Shown: positions 13,600 through 23,479 of the stretch, in pieces
How the letters are laid out: each line of letters starts with the position of its first letter
Numbering within the stretch: the stretch's first letter is position 1
Source: Anaeramoeba flamelloides
Taxonomy: Eukaryota; Metamonada; Anaeramoebidae
Direction: 5' to 3'
Length of the DNA: 64,000 nt
Assembly (NCBI GenBank): GCA_027625915.1
Contig: JANTQA010000048.1
Span: 5,605,001-5,669,000 of the forward strand
Program-made: the position numbers and the translations under genes
Notes under the pieces: model-generated
Database searches by the model: none
What the model was told of the DNA's origin: nothing
What the model saw: the letters and a program-made list of their open reading frames with translations, nothing else

Positions 13600-14640
13600 T
13601 GAATACTAAAAAAAATCTTTCTTTTACATTTAATAGCTAAATTCAAAAATATTTTTATCTCATCTTGAAATTGAAAAACAAAATAAAAATCTGGTTGCCG
13701 CAATAGTAAACTTACTTTTAAAACAATTTTCTTAATGGAGTTATTGTTTTTATCAGTTTGATTATTTTTATCATTTTGGAAAATAACAAAATCCCAAACT
13801 ATAATTCAAAATTATTTCAAAAAATTATTTTATTAGAAGAAGAAAGAAATCTAAATATATACATCTAAAAAGAAAGTCAACCTAAAAAAAAAAAAAAAAA
13901 TAAACCCACTAAGTTTTTAAATAACTCAGTTTAAAAAACACTTGATTTCAATAAATTAGAATAATTATTTTGAACTTGAAAATAATATAATTTTATGATT
14001 AAAAGTATATACCAAAAAAATTTTTTCTCGGCATTGAATAAAAAAATATAGAGAAAAAAAACCTAAACAATCAAATAAAAAATCCTTCCAAAATACTTTT
14101 TTTAAAACCTGGGAAATTCAACTTATAATCTAAAGAAATTATTTTTGATTTGATTATTTATAATTAATAATTAATAACCCAATCTTAATTTTTTCAGTAA
14201 ATCATTAACAACCCAATGATTAAATGTATCAAATAGACTTTACAATTATTTCTCAATTTTGTAAAGATTTTCCAACAAATAAAACAATTTCAAATACATA
14301 TTTCTAATAATAAAAAATATATAGCTATTCTCAAATAACTGATTTTATTAATAATAGTCGGCTGTTTATATTATGAATATTTGAAAAAAAAATTATAGCC
14401 TAATCTTTTAAACTTCAAGAAATTTAATAAATATTTGTGAAAACAATGGTTCAATTTTTTCAGATCTTCAAGGAATAAATATTTGATTTATTTTATTCTA
14501 TTTATAAAATAATATTAAAGTTTCTATGTTATTTGTTTATTCATACAAACTCTGATATTTTACTAAAAGTGAGATTTCCTTAAAATGAAAAATGTTTTAT
14601 AATTTTTTTTTTTCTGTTTATCAGTTTCATAAAACCAAAT
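13600..14640 (+). repeat. Dispersed repeat D, copy 1 (about 1 kb)
   Basis: It shares ordered blocks with about 20730-21720 and 28670-29700, all in the same orientation: TTGAAATTGAAAAAC...AAATCTG, AGAAATCTAAATATA, TTTTGAACTTGAAAATA, TTTTTAAAACCTGG, and a TTCAAGAAATTTAATAAATA-like block near the right end. The copies are diverged and have no shared reading frame. Confidence 0.6.
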
Positions 14641-15560
14641 CAAAAAGGATTGGGATCTTTTGACTAAAATAATACCTCAAAAAGTAGAGCAAACTTGAGA
14701 ATATATAGAATCTTTGAAATCGTACTCAGGTCAAGATTTTTTATAAGAATTGAAGTAAAGAACGTTCTTGATAAATATAATATAGGTTGAAAGGTTAGAA
14801 ATCAAACTGTCATGGTATTGGGGAGTTTAAATCGAAATGTTTAAAATTTTATGTCTATAATATAAAAATGAAAAAAATAAACTAAAGGTACCCTAATTTG
14901 GGGATTTATAAAAAATTCTTTGATCGTTTATGAACCCAGAAAAACTAGATATACTCTTGATTTACAATAATAATTGAATATATAAGTCAAAGAATTTTAC
15001 AGAAAAAAAAATAATAACCTTAGTTCCAAAATTTTGGGAATAATCAAAATAGTTGAATGAATAAAAATACAGTACATTTTTCATTCAATTGAAAATTAAA
15101 ATTAATTTTACAAACTATTTCATTTTGAGTTTTTTTTTTTTTCTCTTTTTATTTTCATTTACTTTCTTCCAGTTAAATAATTATGTTTTGTTCTATCAAT
15201 GATTTTTTTTTAATGATCGATATAACGTTAATGATGAGTTTGTTAAATTTAAAATCACATACAATTGATTCATGATATCTTATCATTTGATGGATCAACA
15301 ATTATTAGTGAAATATCAGAAAAAATTTGTAAAATCTTTTTCGAATGTTCATTTTTCACCATTTTTGGAATGTTTATTTTTGTTTTTCATTTTATTGTTT
15401 TTTCTTTAATTTGAATAATTATGATTAAATTCGTAAAATTATTAATACTATATGAAGAATCAATATGGTTTAATATTATCTTTTGGGAAAATATAATAAA
15501 TTGATATTTTAGAAAACTCGACGGAGTTTACAATTCTTCAAATAATAGTCTCTAAATAGT
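14641..15560. other. Intergenic, nothing recognised
   Basis: AT-rich spacer. No gene, structural RNA or clear repeat copy was recognised. Confidence 0.35.
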
Positions 15561-15569
15561 ATATTTATA

Positions 15570-15805
15570 AATTCTTTGAATGAAATGCCCAAATTTTGTA
15601 ACTTTAAAACTCTCTTTGTATCAGAATAAGTGTTAGACACTGAGTTCTTAACAATAAATCCGAAAATATAATAAATCGACTATGTCTATCTTGGAAGCTC
15701 TTTGAATTGGGAGACACAAATTTTAATCACTCCAAAATTCTCTTTTTACCAGACTAAGTGTTGAACACTTAGTTCTTCATAAAATAAATCTGAAAATAAA
15801 CAAAA
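15570..15805. repeat. Degenerate tandem duplication, unit about 130 bp
   Basis: Two adjacent units share TTCTTTGAAT / CTCTTTGAAT, CAAATTTT, AAAACTCTCTTTGTAT / AAAATTCTCTTTTTAC, CAGAATAAGTGTTAGACAC / CAGACTAAGTGTTGAACAC, and AATAAATCCGAAAATA / AATAAATCTGAAAATA. The offset is about 130 bp. The core AAGTGTTGAACACTTA is nearly palindromic. Confidence 0.6.
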
Positions 15806-17215
15806 CTGAAATTTTTTCTATTTTCGTATTTTGAGTATATCGTGATATTTGTAATGGAGTTACAATTGAAATTTTAAAATGAAAAAATAAAATTCCAAAT
15901 TTGATTCTGGGGAAATAATATTTGTAAAAAAAAAAAAAAAGTAAATTTTTAATAATTTATTTGATTTCTTAAGGAAATTATTTTTTAAGATCTAAGACTA
16001 AAATACTTCAATTTAGTTTTTTCAGGATTTGTTTATATTTTATATTTAGTAATTATTTGAATAGACATTGGTCTACAAACGTTATCCAAATCCAACTAAT
16101 TACAAGACCAACAAAAAAATTATTAATAATAATCTTTATTTTATTTCAAAATTCTACTGTTAAAAAGAGAATCCCAGGTTTCAATGGTATCTCTTTATAT
16201 AAAATTTTTTTCTATAAGTTCCATATCATAACAAAAAAGGATCTTTTTTTTTTCTAATATTATTTCAATATTATTAATGAAATTTTTAGTTTTTTAATTC
16301 ATTTGATTTTTTTTATATTGTTTGAAATGTTGAGTACTTATTTACCATTAATAAAAGGAGTTATCAATTTTAATTCTTATCTTACATGAGTGTCAAATAT
16401 ATTTTCTAGCTAAAATTTTTGAAATATCATTTATTGAAATATCTCATTTTTTGGAACTTTATGACTATTATATATATATTTAAAATAACTTTTTTAAAAC
16501 AATTTCTGGGCTTTAACTTAATAATGTATATAAATGAGTAATAAAATTAAAATTAATTGTTAATTAAATACTTTCAAAATCTTTAAAATTACTTATTTTG
16601 TAAATTTTAAAAAATCTTTTGAATTCATCTTAATTATTCTTTTGAACATTTACATAATTAATTTATCAATTTTTATTCCAGTTCCTAATTATTTTTTAAA
16701 AAATGTGTTATTATATAATATTATGAGATTCTATTTTATAAGATTTAAATAACAAAATATGGTATTTGTCTTCGTATCAGTATTAAAAATTAATTTTGAT
16801 TTAATATTTTGGAATTGTTCAACTAATTTTGACATATTTTAGAATTTAAAAAAATAATAATTTGGATAATCCTAAATATCTTGTTAATGAGAAAAAAAAA
16901 CTATTAATTTTGAAAAATGAATCAAAAAGAAGGAAATGAAATCAATGATTAGATCAAAAGGTAATATTCTTTTTAGTTTTATTTTTGTTTTGTGTAGGTT
17001 GAAAGAAAATTTAATAAACAATAATTATTAATTAAGGAATAATCATTTAATCACAATTAACTATTTTTATATTTATTCAATAAACGATCAAAATATCACA
17101 TGATGGTATATCTCATTAAGCACATTCTATATTTTTTTAATTTTCTTGGGTTTAATCATTTTTTTAAAAACCACTGTTTAAATTCAAAATATTTCACAAA
17201 TAAAAATAAATTATA
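15806..17215. other. Intergenic, nothing recognised
   Basis: AT-rich spacer; the open frame at 16057-16257 is short and has no recognisable product. No repeat copy was identified by eye. Confidence 0.35.
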
Positions 17216-17614
17216 CAGCTGTTCCAAGGCTACCGTGAATTTTTATATGAATCAAATTTTGATGCTGATATAGATTTTTAAAAAGTTGGATATGAGGATA
17301 AGAAAGCTCATATCGAAAAAATTTTCACAAATAACCTCATTTGAAAAATTTTCTTTTGATACAAGAAAAATTAATTTTCAGATCCCTAAATTGCTTCAAA
17401 CCTGGAAAATCTGTTGAGATGCCACTTAAAAGTTTCCTCTTGAAATACCCAAAATATTTTTGATCTTATCACAAGAAAATTTTTCAAATGAGGTTATTTG
17501 TGAAAATTTTTTTTCGATATGAGCTTTCTTATCCTCATATCCAACTTTTTAAAAATCTATATCAGCATCAAAATTTGATTCATATAAAAATTCATGGTAG
17601 CTTTGGAAAGACTG
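17216..17614. mobile_element. TA-flanked foldback element (399 bp, long near-identical arms)
   Basis: The left end reads TA-CAGCTGTTCCAAGGCTACC and the right end GGTAGCTTTGGAAAGACTG-TA. Arms of about 145 bp match almost base for base, including GATATGAGGATAAGAAAGC and its inverse, separated by a unique loop of about 100 bp. High arm identity means the element is young or the arms are being homogenised. It has no coding capacity. The TA flanks fit the Tc1/mariner superfamily. Confidence 0.85.
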
Positions 17615-18460
17615 TAGATCTGAAGATTCTTTCTCTCTCTCATCTTTTTTTTTTTTTTTATAGCAATATCGTTTATTTCCTTTTGAATTTCAAATAAAGT
17701 TTAATAAGAGTCGTATGCCATAATTCAACACTTTAATATTTTTTTATTTAATTTACAATTGGATCTGAAAACTGTCTTGTTTATTTAGTTGTGGTTTTGT
17801 TTGATTTTTATTTCTGAAATTTTATAGTTCACAAATAATAATGAAATTTTTTTTCAAACATAAAATAGAAATATCACAATAGAATGTCGAGATAGGAACA
17901 TAAGGTAAACAAATGAACATTTCCCCAAAGAAGATAAGATAATTCAACTTAACCTTCTATTGTGGCATTTAATTTTACTTGAAAAAAAAAAAATAATAAA
18001 TTGATTTATTAATCTAGTACTTTAATAAGAAAAGGCAACTAGACACAACCAAAGTCATAAAAGTTGTTTTTTAGATCTTGTTTCAAAATTGAAAAAAAGT
18101 GAAAATTTTGACTTTATTGTTGCTTCCTCCCTTAATTTAAATGAAAATAACCTCTGGGTATATTTGGTTGATAATTGAGTATCATTTCTTCTTAAAATTG
18201 GATTAAAATAACGAAAAGAAAAAAAAATTGTTTTTATTTTTGAAAAGAAATAACAAAAAATAAAAAAAATACTTTTTGTTAATTAATAAAACATTCATAA
18301 AGACGAAAATAAAAAATAAATGAATTTAAAATTAAAAGGTAGCGGTATTTCTTTCTTTTTTTTTTCAATTTTCTCTCATTTTTTTTTTTTTTTTTTTTAG
18401 ATTATAAAGTGTTGTAAAATTAAATTTTGAATATTGTTATTATTCAAATTATTAAAACCT
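17615..18460. other. Intergenic, 3' side of the LRR/coiled-coil gene
   Basis: AT-rich with T runs (18360-18400); no gene or repeat recognised. Confidence 0.35.
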
Positions 18461-19132
18461 TTATTTTTTAAGTTTTTGGAGTGTTTCACTTTGGGTTTTG
18501 TAATTTTTTTGTAAAATTTTGATACAGCCCTTCAAAACATCTACTCTTTTTTCTGATCTTTTCATTTCATCTTTTAAATTTATTGTACTACTGTTCAATT
18601 CTTTAATTTCCTTTCTTTGTAGACGATTCAATTCTTTTAGTAAATTATTCTCATCTTTTAATTCGTGCAATTCTTCTTCAATTTTCTTTTTAGTCCTCCC
18701 ACGTGTTCCGATACCTGTTTCCCCAATGCCCTCTATTTGCTCAATGGCTTGGTTTATTCCAATAGGCAATTTTTCTTGTTTTGCTAAAAGGACGACTTTG
18801 ATTAAATTTTTCATTGTATCAATTTCCATATTCAAACGTTTTAATTCAAATTTCTTCATTTGTGCTGACTCCTTATTTTCTTGATTTTCCTTTTCCTTTT
18901 CTTTTTCTTGTTCTTTCTCTTGTTCTTTTTTCTTTTCCATTTCTTTTTCTTTCTCGATTTCAATTTCAATTTCTTTTTCGTTTTCAATTTCTTTTTCAAT
19001 TTCTTTTTTGGACACTTTTTCTTTTTCTTTTTCTTTGTCTTTTTTGGAGACCTTAACAATTTCAATTTCAATTTCGATGTCCTTTTCTTTTTCATTTATT
19101 TCCAGATCCTCACTAATGTCCAATTTCTTCAT
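18461..19132 (-). CDS. Coiled-coil C-terminal half of the LRR gene (apparently the same gene as 19113-19946)
   Basis: 223 codons from an internal ATG to a TAA. The first 95 residues are a Lys/Glu/Ile repetitive charged helix; the rest is a predicted coiled coil with leucine/isoleucine heptads (IEEELHELKDENNLLKELN, LKGCIKILQKNYK). Upstream of its ATG the frame reads KKKRTIEEV, continuous with the Lys-rich end of the LRR frame. The two frames overlap at 19113-19132 and are offset by one base, and a run of 14 T (19155-19168) lies just upstream, so the two halves are probably one protein of about 495 residues. Read alone, this half has no identifiable family. Confidence 0.7.
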   Translation of the reverse strand: MKKLDISEDLEINEKEKDIEIEIEIVKVSKKDKEKEKEKVSKKEIEKEIENEKEIEIEIEKEKEMEKKKEQEKEQEKEKEKENQENKESAQMKKFELKRLNMEIDTMKNLIKVVLLAKQEKLPIGINQAIEQIEGIGETGIGTRGRTKKKIEEELHELKDENNLLKELNRLQRKEIKELNSSTINLKDEMKRSEKRVDVLKGCIKILQKNYKTQSETLQKLKK

Positions 19133-19946
19133 TACCTCTTCGATTGTTCTTTTCTTTTTTTTTTTTTTGATTTCCCTTTTTCCCTACTTCTTCGCTTTCT
19201 TCCTTATTTACTTGTTTGTTTAGTTCCTCTTCTTCGTCTAAAACTAAATCAATCTGGTTTGACAAATCTTTAATCATTGTATCGGATTGGTCTTCGTCAC
19301 TTGTAATATTTGAAGAAAACCCGCTCAAGATATCACTTTTACCGCCTGTGTTCGAAGTGTCCCCGCCTTCGATCCCAGACGTTACGGAAACAGTTTCTGT
19401 TGTTGTCTGTTGCCTATTTGAAATTTTGTTTAAGGTTTTTTTACCAAACAGTCTTGCCTTGCCTTTCCTTCTGTCGTCTAAATAGGATTGTAATTTGCCA
19501 ATTATGTCGCCCCTTCCTGTTGTGTTATTTAAATCAACATTGATTTCCAAGAGGCTGACACAGAATTTTAAGTTGTTTAACAATTCCTTCACACCATTGT
19601 CGCCAATTTTGTTGCCAGACAAATCTAAACTTTTTAAATACAAATTGGATTTTAATGAGTTGGACAAGATCTTGATTCCTCGATCCGTGATTTTATTAAA
19701 ACTTAAATTGATGTGCAATATCGACGAGTTGTGTTCCAGTGCTTCTCCCAATTTTTCCAAATCGTCGTCGTCTATTTCGTTAATGCTCAGATCAACGCTT
19801 TCAACGACAGTGCTCATTTTGAAGTGCTTAAATATTTGCCGTAATAAATCTTTGGGACAACTACTTCCCCACAAATTTACCTTACGTAAATTTGGATCAT
19901 TGTTTGAGATTTTTTCAATCAGTTCGTTTATTAGTTTTGTGTCCAT
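19113..19946 (-). CDS. Leucine-rich-repeat protein, tropomodulin/RNI-like (N-terminal half)
   Basis: It starts at the ATG 19944-19946 (MDTKLINELIEKISNNDPNL). Ribonuclease-inhibitor-type LRRs run over about residues 18-135 (LRKVNLWGSS; VESVDLSINEIDDDDLEKLG; LHINLSFNKITDRGIKIL; LKSLDLSGNKIGDNGVKEL). The opening LxxLxxNDPxLxxVNL resembles the tropomodulin/leiomodin actin-end-capping fold, though that assignment is tentative. A Ser/Thr/Gly-rich linker and an acidic then Lys-rich tail follow. The frame ends at a TGA-free stretch closing with TAA only nine codons after a 14-base homopolymer. A one-base length change there would continue into the coiled-coil frame, so an assembly or sequencing error or a recent mutation is likely. 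Confidence 0.8.
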   Translation of the reverse strand: MDTKLINELIEKISNNDPNLRKVNLWGSSCPKDLLRQIFKHFKMSTVVESVDLSINEIDDDDLEKLGEALEHNSSILHINLSFNKITDRGIKILSNSLKSNLYLKSLDLSGNKIGDNGVKELLNNLKFCVSLLEINVDLNNTTGRGDIIGKLQSYLDDRRKGKARLFGKKTLNKISNRQQTTTETVSVTSGIEGGDTSNTGGKSDILSGFSSNITSDEDQSDTMIKDLSNQIDLVLDEEEELNKQVNKEESEEVGKKGNQKKKKEKNNRRGNEEIGH

Positions 19947-20729
19947 TTTTGAAGATTTGTTCTTATTTTTTTTGTTTTTTCAAATTTTTTTTCTTTTTGT
20001 TTTTTTTTTCTTAAAAAGTGATAAAAGAAAATCAAATAAAAAAGGAATTTTTTTTTTAAAAAAAGAAGATCCCTTGAGAGAGGTAGAATTGAAAGAATAA
20101 AATTAAATATTCTTGGTTTTGTAAAAGTGAAAAAGAAAAAAAAATAAAACCTTTGCTTCTTACATTTATCGAATATTTTTTATTTTTGTAAATAAAGATT
20201 TAAAAGTTAATTCAAGGACTTGATTGCATTCTAAATTTATTTATTTCTTTTTAACCAGTGAAATTTCTCATGATATGTGAAAAGGCAAATAAGAGTTTTA
20301 TATTAAAAATATCGTAGAATTTATTTGAAGGGATATTTTTGCAAAGGCTCTCTATAATTTATTTTTTGGAAAATTCTGAACAATCTAATTTTCAATCATT
20401 TTGATAACTCCCGAATAAGAATTACAAGATACAATAAATTCAAAATAAGAATGTATTTAACTTGTTTGAAGGATATTTAAGTTTTTATCATTATAATTGT
20501 TCAGAAAAAAAAAAAAGAGTAAAAATTAGATAGTTTCTCTTTATAAAATAATTTGTATGTTATTAGGGTATAATCACTTTAATGAATTTTTTTATTATTT
20601 TAGGAATGGCTATTCACTAAAAATACCAATTTGGAAATTGACTCTTTTTTGTGAAAAAAACTGTTTAATGAACAAACTTAATTAAAATAATATTCAAGCA
20701 AAATTTTATTGAAAATTCAAAAAATATTT
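19947..20729. other. Intergenic, 5' side of the LRR gene
   Basis: AT-rich spacer with a T-rich stretch directly upstream of the ATG. No promoter element is recognisable. The plus-strand open frame across 19495-20100 is antisense to the LRR gene. Confidence 0.35.
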
Positions 20730-21720
20730 GATATATCCAAAAATTGAAAAAAAGTTGAAATCTGATTACTACAGAACCAAATTTCCTTTTCAAGATATTT
20801 ATAGAAATATATTATTAATTTTTGAAAAGTTTGATCCATTTTTCTCGATTTTTAAAAAGTTCAACGCCTTTTATATTTCCAAGTTATATTAAAAAAATTA
20901 TTTTCTTTACAAAGGAAGAAGAAAGAAATCTTTATTTTTTGTTAAGGAAATCTATATTAAATATTTTGTTCAAAAACGAAACTACTAGAGTTATGGAATA
21001 ACAGAGTATAAAAAATCTAAATTTATTTCCAAAAAGAAATTACAATAACTATTTTAAACTTGAAAAAACTATTATTACATTATTTTAAGATACGGATTTT
21101 TGAATAAATTTTTTTGTTTTTTTTTAATACATTAATCTGAGAAAATCGACTGAATCATTATAATAATAAATGTGTTGTAAAATATATTTTTAAAAAACCT
21201 GGAAAAATCAACTTTAAACTACAAGAAATATTTTCTAATTTTGGTATTTCTGAAAAAACAATATTAACACAGCAGTTATTTATTGAGTAGATCTGAAAAT
21301 ATAAACCCAATAATTAAGAGTATTAATAGACTTTGGCCATTGTATCTCAATTTTTTACAAATATTATAAAACCAAGAAAATTAATTCATTCAAATAATTA
21401 TAAAAAAAAATAAGAAAATTATTAAATTACTTATTTTAATAATAAAAGTTATTTTTTTGTTGATGAGTATTTGAAAAAAAAAAAAAAATACCCCTTAATA
21501 ATTTAAAATTTGAATATCATTAATTTATTATTGAGAATAAAATGGAAGATCAATTTTCAGGTTCTTGGAAGGTTCAATATTTGATTCATTTTTCATGTAT
21601 TTTTAAAAAATTATTTGTTAAAAAAGAGTCTTGGAAATTACTAAAATTGAGATTTCTTCTAAATAAAAATTTTTCTAAATTTTATTTTTTCTAATAAGTT
21701 CCAAAAATTAAAAACGAAAA
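20730..21720 (+). repeat. Dispersed repeat D, copy 2
   Basis: Ordered blocks match copies 1 and 3: AAATCTGATTACTACAGAAC (compare AAATCTGATCACTACAATAC at 28790), GAAGAAGAAAGAAATCT (compare 13838), ATTTTAAACTTGAAAAA, TTTTTAAAAAACCTGG, ATTAATAGACTTTGGCCATT. Same orientation as the other copies. Confidence 0.6.
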
Positions 21721-21794
21721 AGAACAAATATAAACTCTCTGAAATTAAAAAAAAAAAGAGAAATTTCATAATAATAAAAATAAAAATGTTATAT

Positions 21795-22010
21795 TATCGA
21801 TAAAGAGGTGTAAATTACACTTTAGTCATCCTTATACTTAAAAAGGCCTACATAAATTTGAGAGTAAAATTATATTTTTTATTATTAATAATTATTGAAA
21901 TTAAATACACTATAACTGTTTTAATTTAAATTTCATTTATTAAGAATTATTTTACTCTAATTTATTGTGAAAAAATAATCTATTATTTTCAAGAGAAGTA
22001 CGTATCCATA
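21795..22010 (-). mobile_element. LINE 3' tail fragment L2 (degenerate)
   Basis: The reverse complement carries GTACTTCTCTTGAAAATAAT at the start and GACTAAAGTGTAATTTACAC with CTCTTTATCGATAA at the end, in the same order and spacing style as L1 and L3. It is more diverged, with an internal expansion. Confidence 0.4.
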
Positions 22011-22269
22011 AAAATTGATAATTTTTTTCTATTATTTCTTATTTTTCATAATACAAGATTAAAGAAAAAAATATTTTCGTATTTTTATAATATAATAATA
22101 TCTCCATAAGTAATTAGCAATTGTTCCAAATTTCAGAATAGTTGAATTTGATAGATACTTCTTTATTTTTGAAAAAATAAAACAGGATTTTGGATTTTTA
22201 AGCTTTTTTAAAATATTTCTGTGGTTTGTAACCGAGTGCCATCTAGTACCATAGGTTGCCATCAAGTGT

Positions 22270-22445
22270 TGTAGGGTAACTATGTTTTCCAGAATTAAAA
22301 AGAATATAGAAAAATCACAGATTTAACTCAATTATTTTAAATTCTGAAAACCCTACCTAGTTTTTTTTTTAAATTAAGAAATAAAAAGAAATTTTTTTTA
22401 ATTTTCGGTTTATTTCTTAAATTAAAGAAAACCTAGCGACAAACA
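22270..22445 (-). repeat. Repeat C, copy 2
   Basis: It contains TTTCGGTTTATTTCTTAAATT, then AAAGAAAACCTAGCG, with an inverted part around AAATTAAGAAATAAAAAGAA, plus AGAATTAAAAAGAATATAG on the left. The order is reversed relative to 1595-1800. Confidence 0.55.
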
Positions 22446-22753
22446 GTAGTACTTTTAGTCCTCACTTGTAAATTGGAAAAAAAAAAAAAAATGATCTTTT
22501 TAAAAATTAAAATTTTTAATTTTCAAAAGGAAAAATAAAAAAGATTAAATTCATTTATTTAAAATAATATAATTAAATATTAATTATTATAATCAATTTT
22601 CATAAATATTATTAAACCAGTCATTTTAATTTTTTAAAAAAACTTTTTTTAAAAAAATTCATAAAATAGAAAAAATAAAATAATTGATAATTAAAAAAAA
22701 AAATCATTAAAAAATTAAAAAACGAATAATTTATCAAAAAATATAAAAAAAAA

Positions 22754-23479
22754 TTACATCCAAAAATTATAAAAAGTTAATTCTGAAGAAGGCAGAACCC
22801 ATAGTTTAGGATCTTCTTTGATTTTTTCACCAAAAATTTCGATTTCATCATCAAAAAAAAATTTTTTTTGTTCTTGAAAGGACAATTTCTCACCAACTTT
22901 AAATTTAATTCTTTTTTTTTCCTTTTTATTGTTCGATAATTCCATCAAAATTTCTGATTCTTTCGAAAAAAAATCAGATTTCCATTCTGAACTTATTGTA
23001 GATCCATTGATTAGCTTAACGATCCCTTTACCTGTTTTTTTACCATTAATCATCCACCCCTCGTATCGGATTTTCTTTGGTATTTCAATTTTGATATTTC
23101 CATGTGGAAAGCCGTCTTTCCATGAACCAACAATTTTTTCAACAAGAATATTATTTGAATTGAATTCATAATTTTCATCTTTTGAATTCTTATTGTTAAT
23201 TTGTAATAAATGTTTTTGTATTATTGGCGTGATGTCTATTTTTCTTCGATACCGTTTGAGGGTGCCATAGCCATTGGGTAAATTATTATTCCATAAACCT
23301 TCATATTGATAACACCCCGAAATATATTTTCCATTTCCCCATCTCATGCCCTCAAGAAAGTGCCCGACATAAACCTTATTTAAACCATACCATTCAGTTC
23401 CTTCTCCATATTTTAAATTATTTCTCCAACTTCCTCGGTATCTCGTATTAACAGAAGTGAAGGTTCCCTTTCCATCTCT
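22754..23479 (-). CDS. RGS-RhoGEF-MORN protein, last exon (MORN repeats and C-terminus)
   Basis: The exon starts right after a TTAG acceptor (23481-23480) with AGA GAT GGA, giving RDGKGTFTS and continuing the MORN repeat broken at KRGL at the end of the previous exon. It then reads MORN-like units: YRGSWRNNLKYGEGTEW, YVGHFLEGMRWGNGKY, YEGLWNNNLPNGYGTL, VGSWKDGFPHGNIK and YEGWMINGKKTGKGIV. A charged tail follows, ending FYNFWM and TAA. It adds 241 residues. The in-frame ATG at 23345-23347 is internal; starting there would lose two MORN units. Confidence 0.88.
   Translation of the reverse strand, partial: RDGKGTFTSVNTRYRGSWRNNLKYGEGTEWYGLNKVYVGHFLEGMRWGNGKYISGCYQYEGLWNNNLPNGYGTLKRYRRKIDITPIIQKHLLQINNKNSKDENYEFNSNNILVEKIVGSWKDGFPHGNIKIEIPKKIRYEGWMINGKKTGKGIVKLINGSTISSEWKSDFFSKESEILMELSNNKKEKKRIKFKVGEKLSFQEQKKFFFDDEIEIFGEKIKEDPKLWVLPSSELTFYNFWM

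Noticed and set aside
15570-15805. CRISPR-like array
   Set aside because: Only two diverged units of about 130 bp, in a eukaryotic genome with no cas-like genes.
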